From IMG/VR virus record IMGVR_UViG_3300046459_000408, positions 1-32,817 of that record: a stretch of 32,817 bases of DNA; one strand, given 5' to 3'. Origin of the DNA: a virus. Shown here one piece after another: positions 26,586 to 32,817 of the stretch; the first letter of the stretch is position 1; every line of letters begins with the position of its first letter. Under the pieces are notes generated by a model. That model had not been told where the DNA came from. It did not search any database and saw only the letters and a program-made list of their open reading frames with translations. The position numbers were made by a program, and so were the translations under genes.

Positions 26586-28012
26586 GCCGCCAGCCTCAGC
26601 ACAGCGCGTCGGATCACGGTCGGCGCAAGGTCTTTCAACTCCTCGGCGGTCAATTGGGGCTCAGGCGTCCCAACCGGTGCGGCCATCGGCGCCGGCGCGG
26701 GTTTGGCAAACGGGTCCTGCGCGTCGCGCTGCGCGAGCGCCTTGAGCGAGAACATCTGCTGTTGCATGTACGGCGTGTCGCCGCCCTCGACGGGCCCGAG
26801 GCCGTAGTACCGCTCGCGCGCTTCATCGGGCGACATGGCCCCGGCGCCGATCGCGTCCGCCGCGGCCTTGGTCTTGGTCGCCGTGTCCATCCAAATCAGA
26901 TCGTCGATATCGAGCTCGGTCCCGTACTGCGTGCCATTGGTCGCGGTCGTCAGGCCGAGGCCCTCGTCGAGCGCGTCCTCGAAATTCGTGATCAGCGACT
27001 GCAGACACAGCGAGTGATACATCTGCCACAGCGACTCGAGCGACACGCCGCGCGGGAGCTCGCCGACGCCAATCAGGAACGACGGCACGTGGAACACGCT
27101 GCAGATCGTCCCGGCGGTCCACCCGAGTTGTTGAATCAACTGCGCGTCCACGGCGTTCATCGACAGTTGCGTGTACTTGATATCCGCGGTGATGACGGCG
27201 ACACGGCCGGCGTTGCCTGGGCCGTTGAACGTCTCCCAATCGGTCTTGGCCTGGGCGAGCTGGTCGGGCGTCATGCCGGCGGGCGCCGTGATCAACCCGC
27301 TCGGCCGGCTGCCATTGGTAAAGAACGCGCTCGAGGTCGCCTGGATCGCGAGCCCTTGCAGCGCGGCGGTCGCGCACGCATAGATCGGCGACATGCCCAC
27401 GAGCGGGTGGAACAAACACACCATGCGGTCGTGAATGATTTCGCTGGCTGGCAGGATGAATTTATCCGCGGGCTCGCGCGCGAGCGCCAGGCTGCCCGAA
27501 AGGTTGTCGTGTTGCAGCTGGTAGTAGACGCCGCCATCGGGCGCGACCAGCGGCGTCACGCGCAGCGGGTCGAGCACGTAGAGCGCGACCACGACGCCGC
27601 GCGCGTCGCGCTCTTTCAGCACGTACGCGTTGCCCCACATCAGTTTCGACGTGATCCACTGTTCGACGAATTTGGTCGTGGTCTGGTAGCGGTTTGGTTT
27701 GCGCAGGACGGGCGAGAACGCGGGCGAGGACGTCTCCTCCCACATGTCGTCGTCGTTCTCTTCGACCAGGCGCAGCGTGAGTTTCCCGATGTCCTGGGCG
27801 ATGAGCGTGACGCAGGCGAACACGGGCGCGTATTGCAGCACCTGGTCGCGGCGGCCTTCGACGTTGACCTGCCACGCGCCCGCGTACGGTTCGCGGACCA
27901 CGAGCGGGTACCAGCCGCCGCCGGTGGCCGCGCCGGGACTGTAGGGCGCCGTCAGCGCCTTCGCCGTCAGCTCGAGGCCGCGGCCGAACAGGTGCAGCCG
28001 GACGCTCGCCAT
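26582..28012 (-). CDS. Portal protein, HK97 family
   Basis: A 476-aa portal subunit forming the dodecameric DNA gate. Family signatures: QVLQYAPVFACVTLIAQDIGKLTLRLVEEN, WITSKLMWGNAYVLKERDARGVVVALYVLDPLRVTPLVAPDGGVYYQLQHDN, IIHDRMVCLFHPLVGMSPIYACATAALQ, and FFTNGSRPSGLITAPAGMTPDQLAQAKTDWE. A C-terminal disordered tail is Pro/Ala-rich. Length is usual for the family. ATG overlaps the upstream stop (TGATG). Confidence 0.92.
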   Translation of the reverse strand: MASVRLHLFGRGLELTAKALTAPYSPGAATGGGWYPLVVREPYAGAWQVNVEGRRDQVLQYAPVFACVTLIAQDIGKLTLRLVEENDDDMWEETSSPAFSPVLRKPNRYQTTTKFVEQWITSKLMWGNAYVLKERDARGVVVALYVLDPLRVTPLVAPDGGVYYQLQHDNLSGSLALAREPADKFILPASEIIHDRMVCLFHPLVGMSPIYACATAALQGLAIQATSSAFFTNGSRPSGLITAPAGMTPDQLAQAKTDWETFNGPGNAGRVAVITADIKYTQLSMNAVDAQLIQQLGWTAGTICSVFHVPSFLIGVGELPRGVSLESLWQMYHSLCLQSLITNFEDALDEGLGLTTATNGTQYGTELDIDDLIWMDTATKTKAAADAIGAGAMSPDEARERYYGLGPVEGGDTPYMQQQMFSLKALAQRDAQDPFAKPAPAPMAAPVGTPEPQLTAEELKDLAPTVIRRAVLRLAA

Positions 28013-28503
28013 CAGCGGAGGCGCGGGGGTTCCGGCGTGGGCGCGGCGCTGCGCGTCACCGCCGTCACGGTGAAGTCCGCGGCATTTGAGAGGTTGCCGC
28101 CGGCGCGCACCTGAACCGGGACGACGCCCTCGGTCGCGGTCGCCATGCTAACGGCCGTGGTCACCTCGGTGTCCGAGACCACGGTCGTCGCCAGGTCGAG
28201 GCCGTTCCCGACGATGACGCTATCGGGCGCGAACCCGGTGCCGGTGACCTGCAGCGTGAAGTCCGGCGCCCCGAGCGCCACCGTGGCCGGCGTCAGGGTC
28301 GTGATCGTCGGGGCGACGACCGCCCCCTCGGTCCAGCCGGCAATCGAGACGAACCCGATCCCGCGCAGCGTTTCCGCGAGGGCGCGATCCGTGACGGCGT
28401 ACGTCTCGCCTTCGAGGTGCTCGACGCCGTTCTCGGTGTGGTAGACGCGCGCGGTCATGTCGATCGAGTCGCCCGCCGCGCGCGCGGTGCGTTCACCGGC
28501 CAT
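28012..28503 (-). CDS. IPT/TIG-domain head accessory protein
   Basis: A 163-aa protein; ATG at 28503 is preceded by GGGGAGGAAG. Residues 1-60 are a short alpha/beta part (HTENGVEHLEGETYAVTDRALAETLRGIGF). Residues about 65-150 read as an Ig-like IPT/TIG domain: PTITTLTPATVALGAPDFTLQVTGTGFAPDSVIVGNG followed by EGVVPVQVRAGGNLSNAADFTV. Placement next to the portal suggests a capsid decoration or head completion protein. The function is inferred from fold and location only. Confidence 0.7.
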   Translation of the reverse strand: MAGERTARAAGDSIDMTARVYHTENGVEHLEGETYAVTDRALAETLRGIGFVSIAGWTEGAVVAPTITTLTPATVALGAPDFTLQVTGTGFAPDSVIVGNGLDLATTVVSDTEVTTAVSMATATEGVVPVQVRAGGNLSNAADFTVTAVTRSAAPTPEPPRLR

Positions 28504-28687
28504 GCTTCCTCCCCGTGGTACTCGTGGCAACCACCCGCGGCGGCACCGCGTCGACCGCGCAGCGCATCGCAAAGCCGGCGACCTCGAGCTGCTCGACGAA
28601 CGCGGCTTCGACGGTGATCGTGTCGCCCGCGCGCGGATACTGGCCGTTCCAGTACCCGTCACGCAGGACCGTCATGGTGACCAGCAT
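28493..28687 (-). CDS. Small head-region protein, 64 aa
   Basis: A 64-aa protein starting MLVTMTVLRDGYWNGQYPRAGDTITVEAAFVEQLEVAGFAMRC, a small beta barrel-like sequence, followed by a basic disordered tail (TSTTGRKHGR). Such short proteins often follow the capsid gene in HK97-like phages and may aid head completion. It begins two bases after the capsid stop and overlaps the next gene by 11 bases. Confidence 0.6.
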   Translation of the reverse strand: MLVTMTVLRDGYWNGQYPRAGDTITVEAAFVEQLEVAGFAMRCAVDAVPPRVVATSTTGRKHGR

Positions 28688-28689
28688 GG

Positions 28690-30582
28690 TTACGCCGTGT
28701 ACGTCGCGACTGTGTACTGGACGACGCCGGCACGCGCCTTCTTCCAGTTGATGAACCGCTCGGCGCGCAGGCCGACGAGGTTCATCTGCCAGAGTGAGGT
28801 AAGCAGCGTGGTCGCGAGCGGCGGATTGTCGAGCGCAGAATCCATCTGCAGCGACGCCTCGCGCGACACGTCGATCGTCACCCCGCCGTCATCGGCATAG
28901 AGGATCGCGCTCGGTTGCACGAGCGCCACCGTCGTGCCGGCCGCCTGCGAGGCGACCGCCTTGTAGCCCATGATCATGCCGCCGCCCTGCGACATGCCGG
29001 GGAACAGCGGCTGGCCCAGCGGGTTGAGCGCGTTGGTCAACGCGAGCGCGTTGGTCTCCGACAGGATCAGCACCGCGCCGGCGGTCGAGATGTTCAGCGC
29101 CGTCATGGCGTTGGCGAGCGCCTGAATGTCGGTCCGCGCATTGGCGGGCGACGTGCCGGCCGTCGTGATCGGCGTGACGGCGTTCGTCACCGAACCCGGC
29201 GACACGCCCGCGACGGCGGCTTTGCTCGGGTTGATGAACTCGGTATCCAGGAACGCGGCGATCCCCGCGACCATGTCGCGCCGGATGACTTCCTCGGCCG
29301 ACGGCGTCGAGGTCCGCGCGAGTTCCTCGGTGATGACGATGATCCCGGCGCACTTCAGAATGCCGAGCGTGATCGTCCCGAACTGCAGCGTCCCGACCGG
29401 CTTGGGCGCGCCCTGGCCCACCCACGCATACGTGCCGCCGCCGGTCTGGCTGGCGACCGACACGTTGAACGGCACTTTGAAGAACGTGTCGACCTTGCCC
29501 AGGATCGTCGCGGCGCGGAGCAGTGGCAGAAAATCCTGCGTCAACGGCGTGATCGGGGCGAGTGGCCCGGCCCACGCGGCGTCCGTCGTGGTGCCCGCCG
29601 CGACGGCGGCCTTCAGCGCGAGCTCGACTTCCGGCGTCGAGTCGTGCCACTTTTTCGCGTACTCGACCGCCTGCAGCGTCGACCCGCGCGAGACGGCGAG
29701 CGCCTGGCAGTACCGGATGAACGCGGTCGCCGGGGCCAGATTGCTCTTGACGGAGATAATCGGCATGTGACTGCGCTGTAGGCTGGCCTCATCGGGAGTC
29801 GCGGCCGTGATCGGCGTGGCCTTCGCGATCGTGGTCGCCTCGAGTTCGCGCAGGCGCACCAGATGCGCGTCGATGGACTTGATCTCGGTTGTCAGGCCGT
29901 CGTATTCGTCCGTCTCGGTCTGATCGAGCGTCGCGCCGGCCTCGGCCGACTTCGTCATAATCGCGGTCATCCGTCCATGCTTGGCGGCGCGGCTGGTCTC
30001 GAAACTCGTGATCTGTTCGTGGATCGTCTTGGATTCCATAGGCGGCGCGCCCTTGTCGACGCGCACAATTGGGAGCGTGTCCCTGTCGCGGGACGGATGA
30101 CGGCCAGGCGCGGCCAGGTCGGCGGACTTCACGGCGAGGATCGTCGCCTCGACGTTTTTGGGAATGGTGACGACGGAGGTCTCCGCCCACAGCCATTTAC
30201 TCACGTGCAGCCCGCCTTTCGGCAGGGCTTTGGCTTCGAGCGGCAACCAACCAATTGAGAACCCGCGCACTAACGGCGGTTGGGATTTGATGGAGTGCCA
30301 AGCGGTCTCAAGGCGATCGCGGAGGGGGCCCGGGTCGTCGAGGCGCGCGAGCCGGGCGCGGATCGCGATCCCCTGCGGCGTCACGGAGGCCTCGAACACT
30401 TCGCCGATCGGTTGTTTCTGGTCGTGTTGCCAGAGCAGCGGCATTGGCAGGGCGAAGGACGCGCCCTCGGGCACCAGGACATCGCCGCCGCGGTCGGCCG
30501 TCGGCGTCGACGCGATCCCTTCGATCACGCGCTGTTCAGCGTCGAAGGCCTTGATCTCGAGCGTCGCCCAGGCGCGGTGCAT
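28690..30582 (-). CDS. Fused prohead protease and HK97-fold major capsid protein
   Basis: A 630-aa fusion. Residues 1-160 are the S78 prohead protease: IEGIASTPTADRGGDVLVPEGA, His53 in LLWQHDQKQPIGEV and Ser109 in VRGFSIGWLP, then ETSVVTIPKNVEATIL. Residues 182-270 are a helical scaffold (delta-like) region. Residues about 273-630 are the HK97-fold capsid: PLTQDFLPLLRAATILGKV, VASQTGGGTYAWVGQGAPKP, IIVITEELARTSTPSAEEVIRRDMVAGIAAFLDTEFI, GYKAVASQ. An internal ATG at 30039 (MESKTIHEQ) may also start a separate scaffold-capsid. ATG at 30582 gives MHRAWATLEIK. Fusions of this type are known in HK97-like phages. Confidence 0.92.
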   Translation of the reverse strand: MHRAWATLEIKAFDAEQRVIEGIASTPTADRGGDVLVPEGASFALPMPLLWQHDQKQPIGEVFEASVTPQGIAIRARLARLDDPGPLRDRLETAWHSIKSQPPLVRGFSIGWLPLEAKALPKGGLHVSKWLWAETSVVTIPKNVEATILAVKSADLAAPGRHPSRDRDTLPIVRVDKGAPPMESKTIHEQITSFETSRAAKHGRMTAIMTKSAEAGATLDQTETDEYDGLTTEIKSIDAHLVRLRELEATTIAKATPITAATPDEASLQRSHMPIISVKSNLAPATAFIRYCQALAVSRGSTLQAVEYAKKWHDSTPEVELALKAAVAAGTTTDAAWAGPLAPITPLTQDFLPLLRAATILGKVDTFFKVPFNVSVASQTGGGTYAWVGQGAPKPVGTLQFGTITLGILKCAGIIVITEELARTSTPSAEEVIRRDMVAGIAAFLDTEFINPSKAAVAGVSPGSVTNAVTPITTAGTSPANARTDIQALANAMTALNISTAGAVLILSETNALALTNALNPLGQPLFPGMSQGGGMIMGYKAVASQAAGTTVALVQPSAILYADDGGVTIDVSREASLQMDSALDNPPLATTLLTSLWQMNLVGLRAERFINWKKARAGVVQYTVATYTA

Positions 30583-30638
30583 GTGTGCCCGCTAGGGTGC
30601 ACCTCAGCGGCCGGCGGGCGATTTGTTTCGTAGAAAAA
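30583..30638. other. Short intergenic gap in the head operon
   Basis: One of the few non-coding gaps in the late operon. A six-base inverted repeat GCCCGC/GCGGGC (30587-30592 and 30614-30619) with a long loop is present; whether it slows transcription between the terminase and capsid genes is not clear. Confidence 0.3.
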
Positions 30639-30821
30639 TTAGGGCAGGCGCAGTTTCAACAACTGCCGCACGAGTGACGACACGGTCGTCTCGTGTTCGT
30701 GCGCCAGACGAATTAAGCGATCGTGTTCGCTCTGACGTAGCCAGGTCGACACGGAGGAACCGGGTTCGGCGACGGGCGGGCGGCCCGGTTTCCTCGGCGG
30801 ATCGTCTGGCGGTTTGGTCAT
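30639..30821 (-). CDS. Ribbon-helix-helix (CopG-like) protein
   Basis: A 60-aa protein. After a disordered basic-Pro head (MTKPPDDPPRKPGRPP) comes SVSTWLRQSEHDRLIRLAHEHETTVSSLVRQLLKL, a standard ribbon-helix-helix DNA-binding motif: a beta strand (SVSTWL) and two helices with the turn HETTVSS. It sits between terminase and capsid genes (ATGA overlap with terL stop). A late operon regulator or a packaging cofactor is possible. Confidence 0.7.
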   Translation of the reverse strand: MTKPPDDPPRKPGRPPVAEPGSSVSTWLRQSEHDRLIRLAHEHETTVSSLVRQLLKLRLP

Positions 30822-32350
30822 CCGAGCACAATCATCGAATAACTCGGCCGCTTCTCGGCGGCCATGTAATCCCGCCGATGGATCGCGTTGACGAGCGCGC
30901 TCGCCCCGTCGATCCGTTCCGTCGAGACTTTCTTCGACAGTTTCAGGTTCCCGACCGCGTCCTGGTCGACCGCAATGTTGGAGATGTTCCAGCGCAGGAC
31001 CGGGTGCCCGTCATGCCGCAACGCGTGCGACAGGATCGCCGTCTCGAGCGATTTGGTCGGCCCCGACAATGCCGCGAACCCCTGATCGATCTGGACACAC
31101 GTGAACCCGTCCTGCGCTTGCAGCCGCGTCACCAAGTCGATCGCGTTCCACTTGTCGAAGGCGATCTCGCGCACGTCAAACTCGGTCCGCCACGCGCGCA
31201 GACTCTGCCGCACGTACTCGTAGTCGATCACGTTGCCGGGCGTCGCGACGAGGTACCCGTCGCGCGCCCACTGGTCATAGGGCACGCGGTCCCGCCGCAC
31301 GCGCTCGGCCAGGTTGTCCGCCGGCACGAAGAACTGCGCGAGCACGTCGAACCCCGGGCCCTCGTCATCGGGAAATACGGCGACGATGGCCGTCAAGTCT
31401 CGTGTCGAACTCAGGTCCATGCCGACGTAGCAGCGCCGGCCGTGCAGCCGCGCGCGGTCCAGCGCGACACGGCACGCATCCCAGGCCGGCATCGCGATCC
31501 ACCGCGCCGCCTGTTCGGTCCACTGGTTCAGATACAACCGGCGAAACGTGTTCTCCTGGGCGGGAATCTCGCGCGCCCGCTTACACACGGTCCGCATCTC
31601 CTCGAGGCTGCGAAAGTCGCCGAGCGCCGGGTTGGCCTGGTGCCACACGCGCTCGTCGGTCCAGTCGGCATCGATCGGCGCCTCGTAGATCAGCGCCAGG
31701 AAGGTCGGATCGAGCGCGGGCGTCTCGGCGACCTTCCGCGCGTGCGTGTAGAGCTCCCAGAGAATCGAATGCCGGTCATACCCGGCGGTCGAGATCGCCA
31801 GCGTCACCGGCTGCAGCCGCGCGCCCTGCGACGTCGTCAACACGTCCCAGAGTTCGCGCGACGGCGCCGCGTGCAGCTCGTCGTAGATGACCGCCGACGC
31901 GTTGAACCCGTGCTTGGAATACGCCTCGGCCGAGATGGCGCGGTAGAAACTCCCGCTCGCGCGATGCACGATCCGTTTCTGCGAATCGACGAGTTCGCAC
32001 TGCGCCAGCAACTCGGCATCGTTGCGGATCATCTGGGCCGCGACGTGGAACACGAGCGCCGCCTGGTCCTTGTCCGCCGCGGCCGAATACACCTCGGCGC
32101 CCGTCTCCCCGTCGAACAGCAGAAAATACAACGCGAGGGCCGCCGCGAGTTCGGTCTTCCCGTTCTTGCGGGGCAGCATCAGCAAACACTGCCGATAGAC
32201 GCGGCGGCCGTCTGGTCCGGTACGGAACAGCTGCTCGAGGATGCGCCGCTGCCACGGACGCAGGTTGAACGGTTGCCCGGCAAACGGGCTTTTGGTGTGC
32301 GTCAGGTTGTTGATCAACCGAATGGCGCGCCGCGCGTGCGCCTGGCTCAC
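30818..32350 (-). CDS. terL: Terminase large subunit
   Basis: A 510-aa packaging motor and nuclease. GTG at 32350 forms GTGA with the small subunit stop; the longer frame reading upstream shadows terS. Walker A is LPRKNGKTE (59-67), Walker B VIYDELH (154-160), the coupling motif ISTAGYDR follows, and the C-terminal nuclease has GMDLSSTRDLTAIV and later acidic residues (IAFDKWN). The phrase RPWQRRILEQLF...RQCLLMLPRKNGKTE is typical of HK97-like (Terminase_1) proteins. Length matches the family. Confidence 0.95.
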   Translation of the reverse strand: MSQAHARRAIRLINNLTHTKSPFAGQPFNLRPWQRRILEQLFRTGPDGRRVYRQCLLMLPRKNGKTELAAALALYFLLFDGETGAEVYSAAADKDQAALVFHVAAQMIRNDAELLAQCELVDSQKRIVHRASGSFYRAISAEAYSKHGFNASAVIYDELHAAPSRELWDVLTTSQGARLQPVTLAISTAGYDRHSILWELYTHARKVAETPALDPTFLALIYEAPIDADWTDERVWHQANPALGDFRSLEEMRTVCKRAREIPAQENTFRRLYLNQWTEQAARWIAMPAWDACRVALDRARLHGRRCYVGMDLSSTRDLTAIVAVFPDDEGPGFDVLAQFFVPADNLAERVRRDRVPYDQWARDGYLVATPGNVIDYEYVRQSLRAWRTEFDVREIAFDKWNAIDLVTRLQAQDGFTCVQIDQGFAALSGPTKSLETAILSHALRHDGHPVLRWNISNIAVDQDAVGNLKLSKKVSTERIDGASALVNAIHRRDYMAAEKRPSYSMIVLG

Positions 32351-32772
32351 GCCAGAACCCCGGCCCACTTGCTGGCGACCTCGCGGGGCGGCGCCGTGGG
32401 CATCCGGGCGCGACTGGCCGGCTCGAGGCCGAACAGGGCGTAGAACGGCCGCAGGGAGGCCGCCAGCGCCCGTTCCAGGCGCCCATCGAACCCGCGGCGC
32501 CCTTTCCGCTGGGCGTTGGCCGTGAAGCTCGCCTGCAGCTCGCAGAGCGTCGCAAAGGCCATCGTATCGGCCGACGACAGGGTGCCCATGCCCTGGCAGA
32601 CCGGGGCCCACACGTCCCACACCCCGGCCGCACCCGGCGACAACGTCTCGGGCTTCACCACGGGGCCCTCGGGGGCCGCCACGTGGCCCCGAAAGCGCAC
32701 CTTGGACGGGTTGCCCCGCAGCGCCCGTAAGGCGAGCGGGTCACGCCGCCGGCCGCTGTTCAGATTGCCCAT
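32347..32772 (-). CDS. terS: Terminase small subunit, P27 family
   Basis: A 141-aa protein that recognises the packaging site. The start (MGNLNSGRRRDPLALRALRGNPSKVRFRGHVAAPEGPVVKPETLSPGAAGVWDVWAPVCQGMGTLSSADTMAFATLCE) has the P27 pattern: (R)RGNPSK...P..P..L...A...W......L...G.L...D...F...C. ATG at 32772 follows GGAGG. It is the first gene of the late operon. Confidence 0.88.
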   Translation of the reverse strand: MGNLNSGRRRDPLALRALRGNPSKVRFRGHVAAPEGPVVKPETLSPGAAGVWDVWAPVCQGMGTLSSADTMAFATLCELQASFTANAQRKGRRGFDGRLERALAASLRPFYALFGLEPASRARMPTAPPREVASKWAGVLA

Positions 32773-32817
32773 ACCGCCTCCAAAACGTCAAGTTTTTGAC
32801 GAAAACGTGCGATCCGG
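32773..32817. other. Leader of the late operon at the window edge
   Basis: Contains GGAGG for terS and an inverted repeat CGTCAA-GTTT-TTGACG within about 32785-32805. Together with the repeats at 1-152 this may form the cos/packaging region if the two edges are joined in the phage chromosome. Confidence 0.35.

Noticed and set aside
26579-28114. 511-codon plus-strand ORF opposite the portal gene
   Set aside because: Composition is that of an antisense frame and the portal call is certain.
1-32817. CRISPR array, insertion sequence or transposase
   Set aside because: No regularly spaced 25-40-base repeats and no transposase-like protein or terminal inverted repeats were seen; the only mobile gene is the HNH at 17260-17913.

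Overview
The window reads as an essentially complete temperate siphophage genome of the HK97-like, long-tailed type from a GC-rich bacterium. GC is clearly high, roughly two thirds by eye. The host cannot be named. Collagen-like tail and head proteins, DUF1376 replication genes and a tRNA-Arg(CCT) attachment site are common in proteobacterial prophages, but that is only suggestive.

Layout, in transcription order on the minus strand from the right edge. Small and large terminase (32.8-30.8 kb) are followed by a ribbon-helix-helix protein, a fused prohead protease-major capsid protein, head accessory proteins, portal, a collagen-like protein, connector, head closure and tail-joining proteins. 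Then come the major tail protein, a tail assembly chaperone with a -1 frameshift site (A AAA AAG), the tape measure, a 1145-aa tail hub rich in repeats, a tail fibre with an S74 chaperone domain, and small membrane or unknown proteins down to 15.0 kb. A plus-strand HNH homing-type endonuclease interrupts the tail genes at 17.3 kb.

The lysogeny module lies at 11.6-15.05 kb: divergent Cro-like and repressor genes with back-to-back promoters, an excisionase-like gene, small membrane proteins, a tyrosine integrase, and an attP whose core is the 3' part of a tRNA-Arg(CCT) gene flanked by repeated integrase arm-type sites. Because phage genes lie on both sides of attP, the window represents the free (virion or circular) form and not an integrated prophage.

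The early leftward operon (11.86 kb to 0.15 kb, minus) is almost continuously coupled by ATGA, GTGA or TGATG overlaps. It encodes HTH proteins, a PD-(D/E)XK protein, a Dam-type adenine methyltransferase, a Bet/RecT annealing protein with an SSB-like tail, a cytosine-C5 methyltransferase overlapped for about 1 kb by a second gene in another frame, a DUF1376 replication protein with an embedded iteron cluster, a putative helicase loader, a DUF3850-fusion protein, a small tRNA-guanine-transglycosylase/DpdA-like protein, several zinc-binding microproteins, an unusual cysteine-rich 518-aa beta protein and an HNH nuclease. In the HK97 arrangement HNH, cos and terS are neighbours, so the two window edges probably lie at or near the packaging site.

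The most interesting points are the overlapping gene pair at the cytosine methyltransferase, the solitary DpdA-like enzyme beside two methyltransferases, a recurring gene-junction cassette that encodes a C-terminal Glu-Glu-Gly and the next ribosome binding site at once, the Bet protein with an SSB-like C-terminus, and the absence of any recognisable lysis enzyme.
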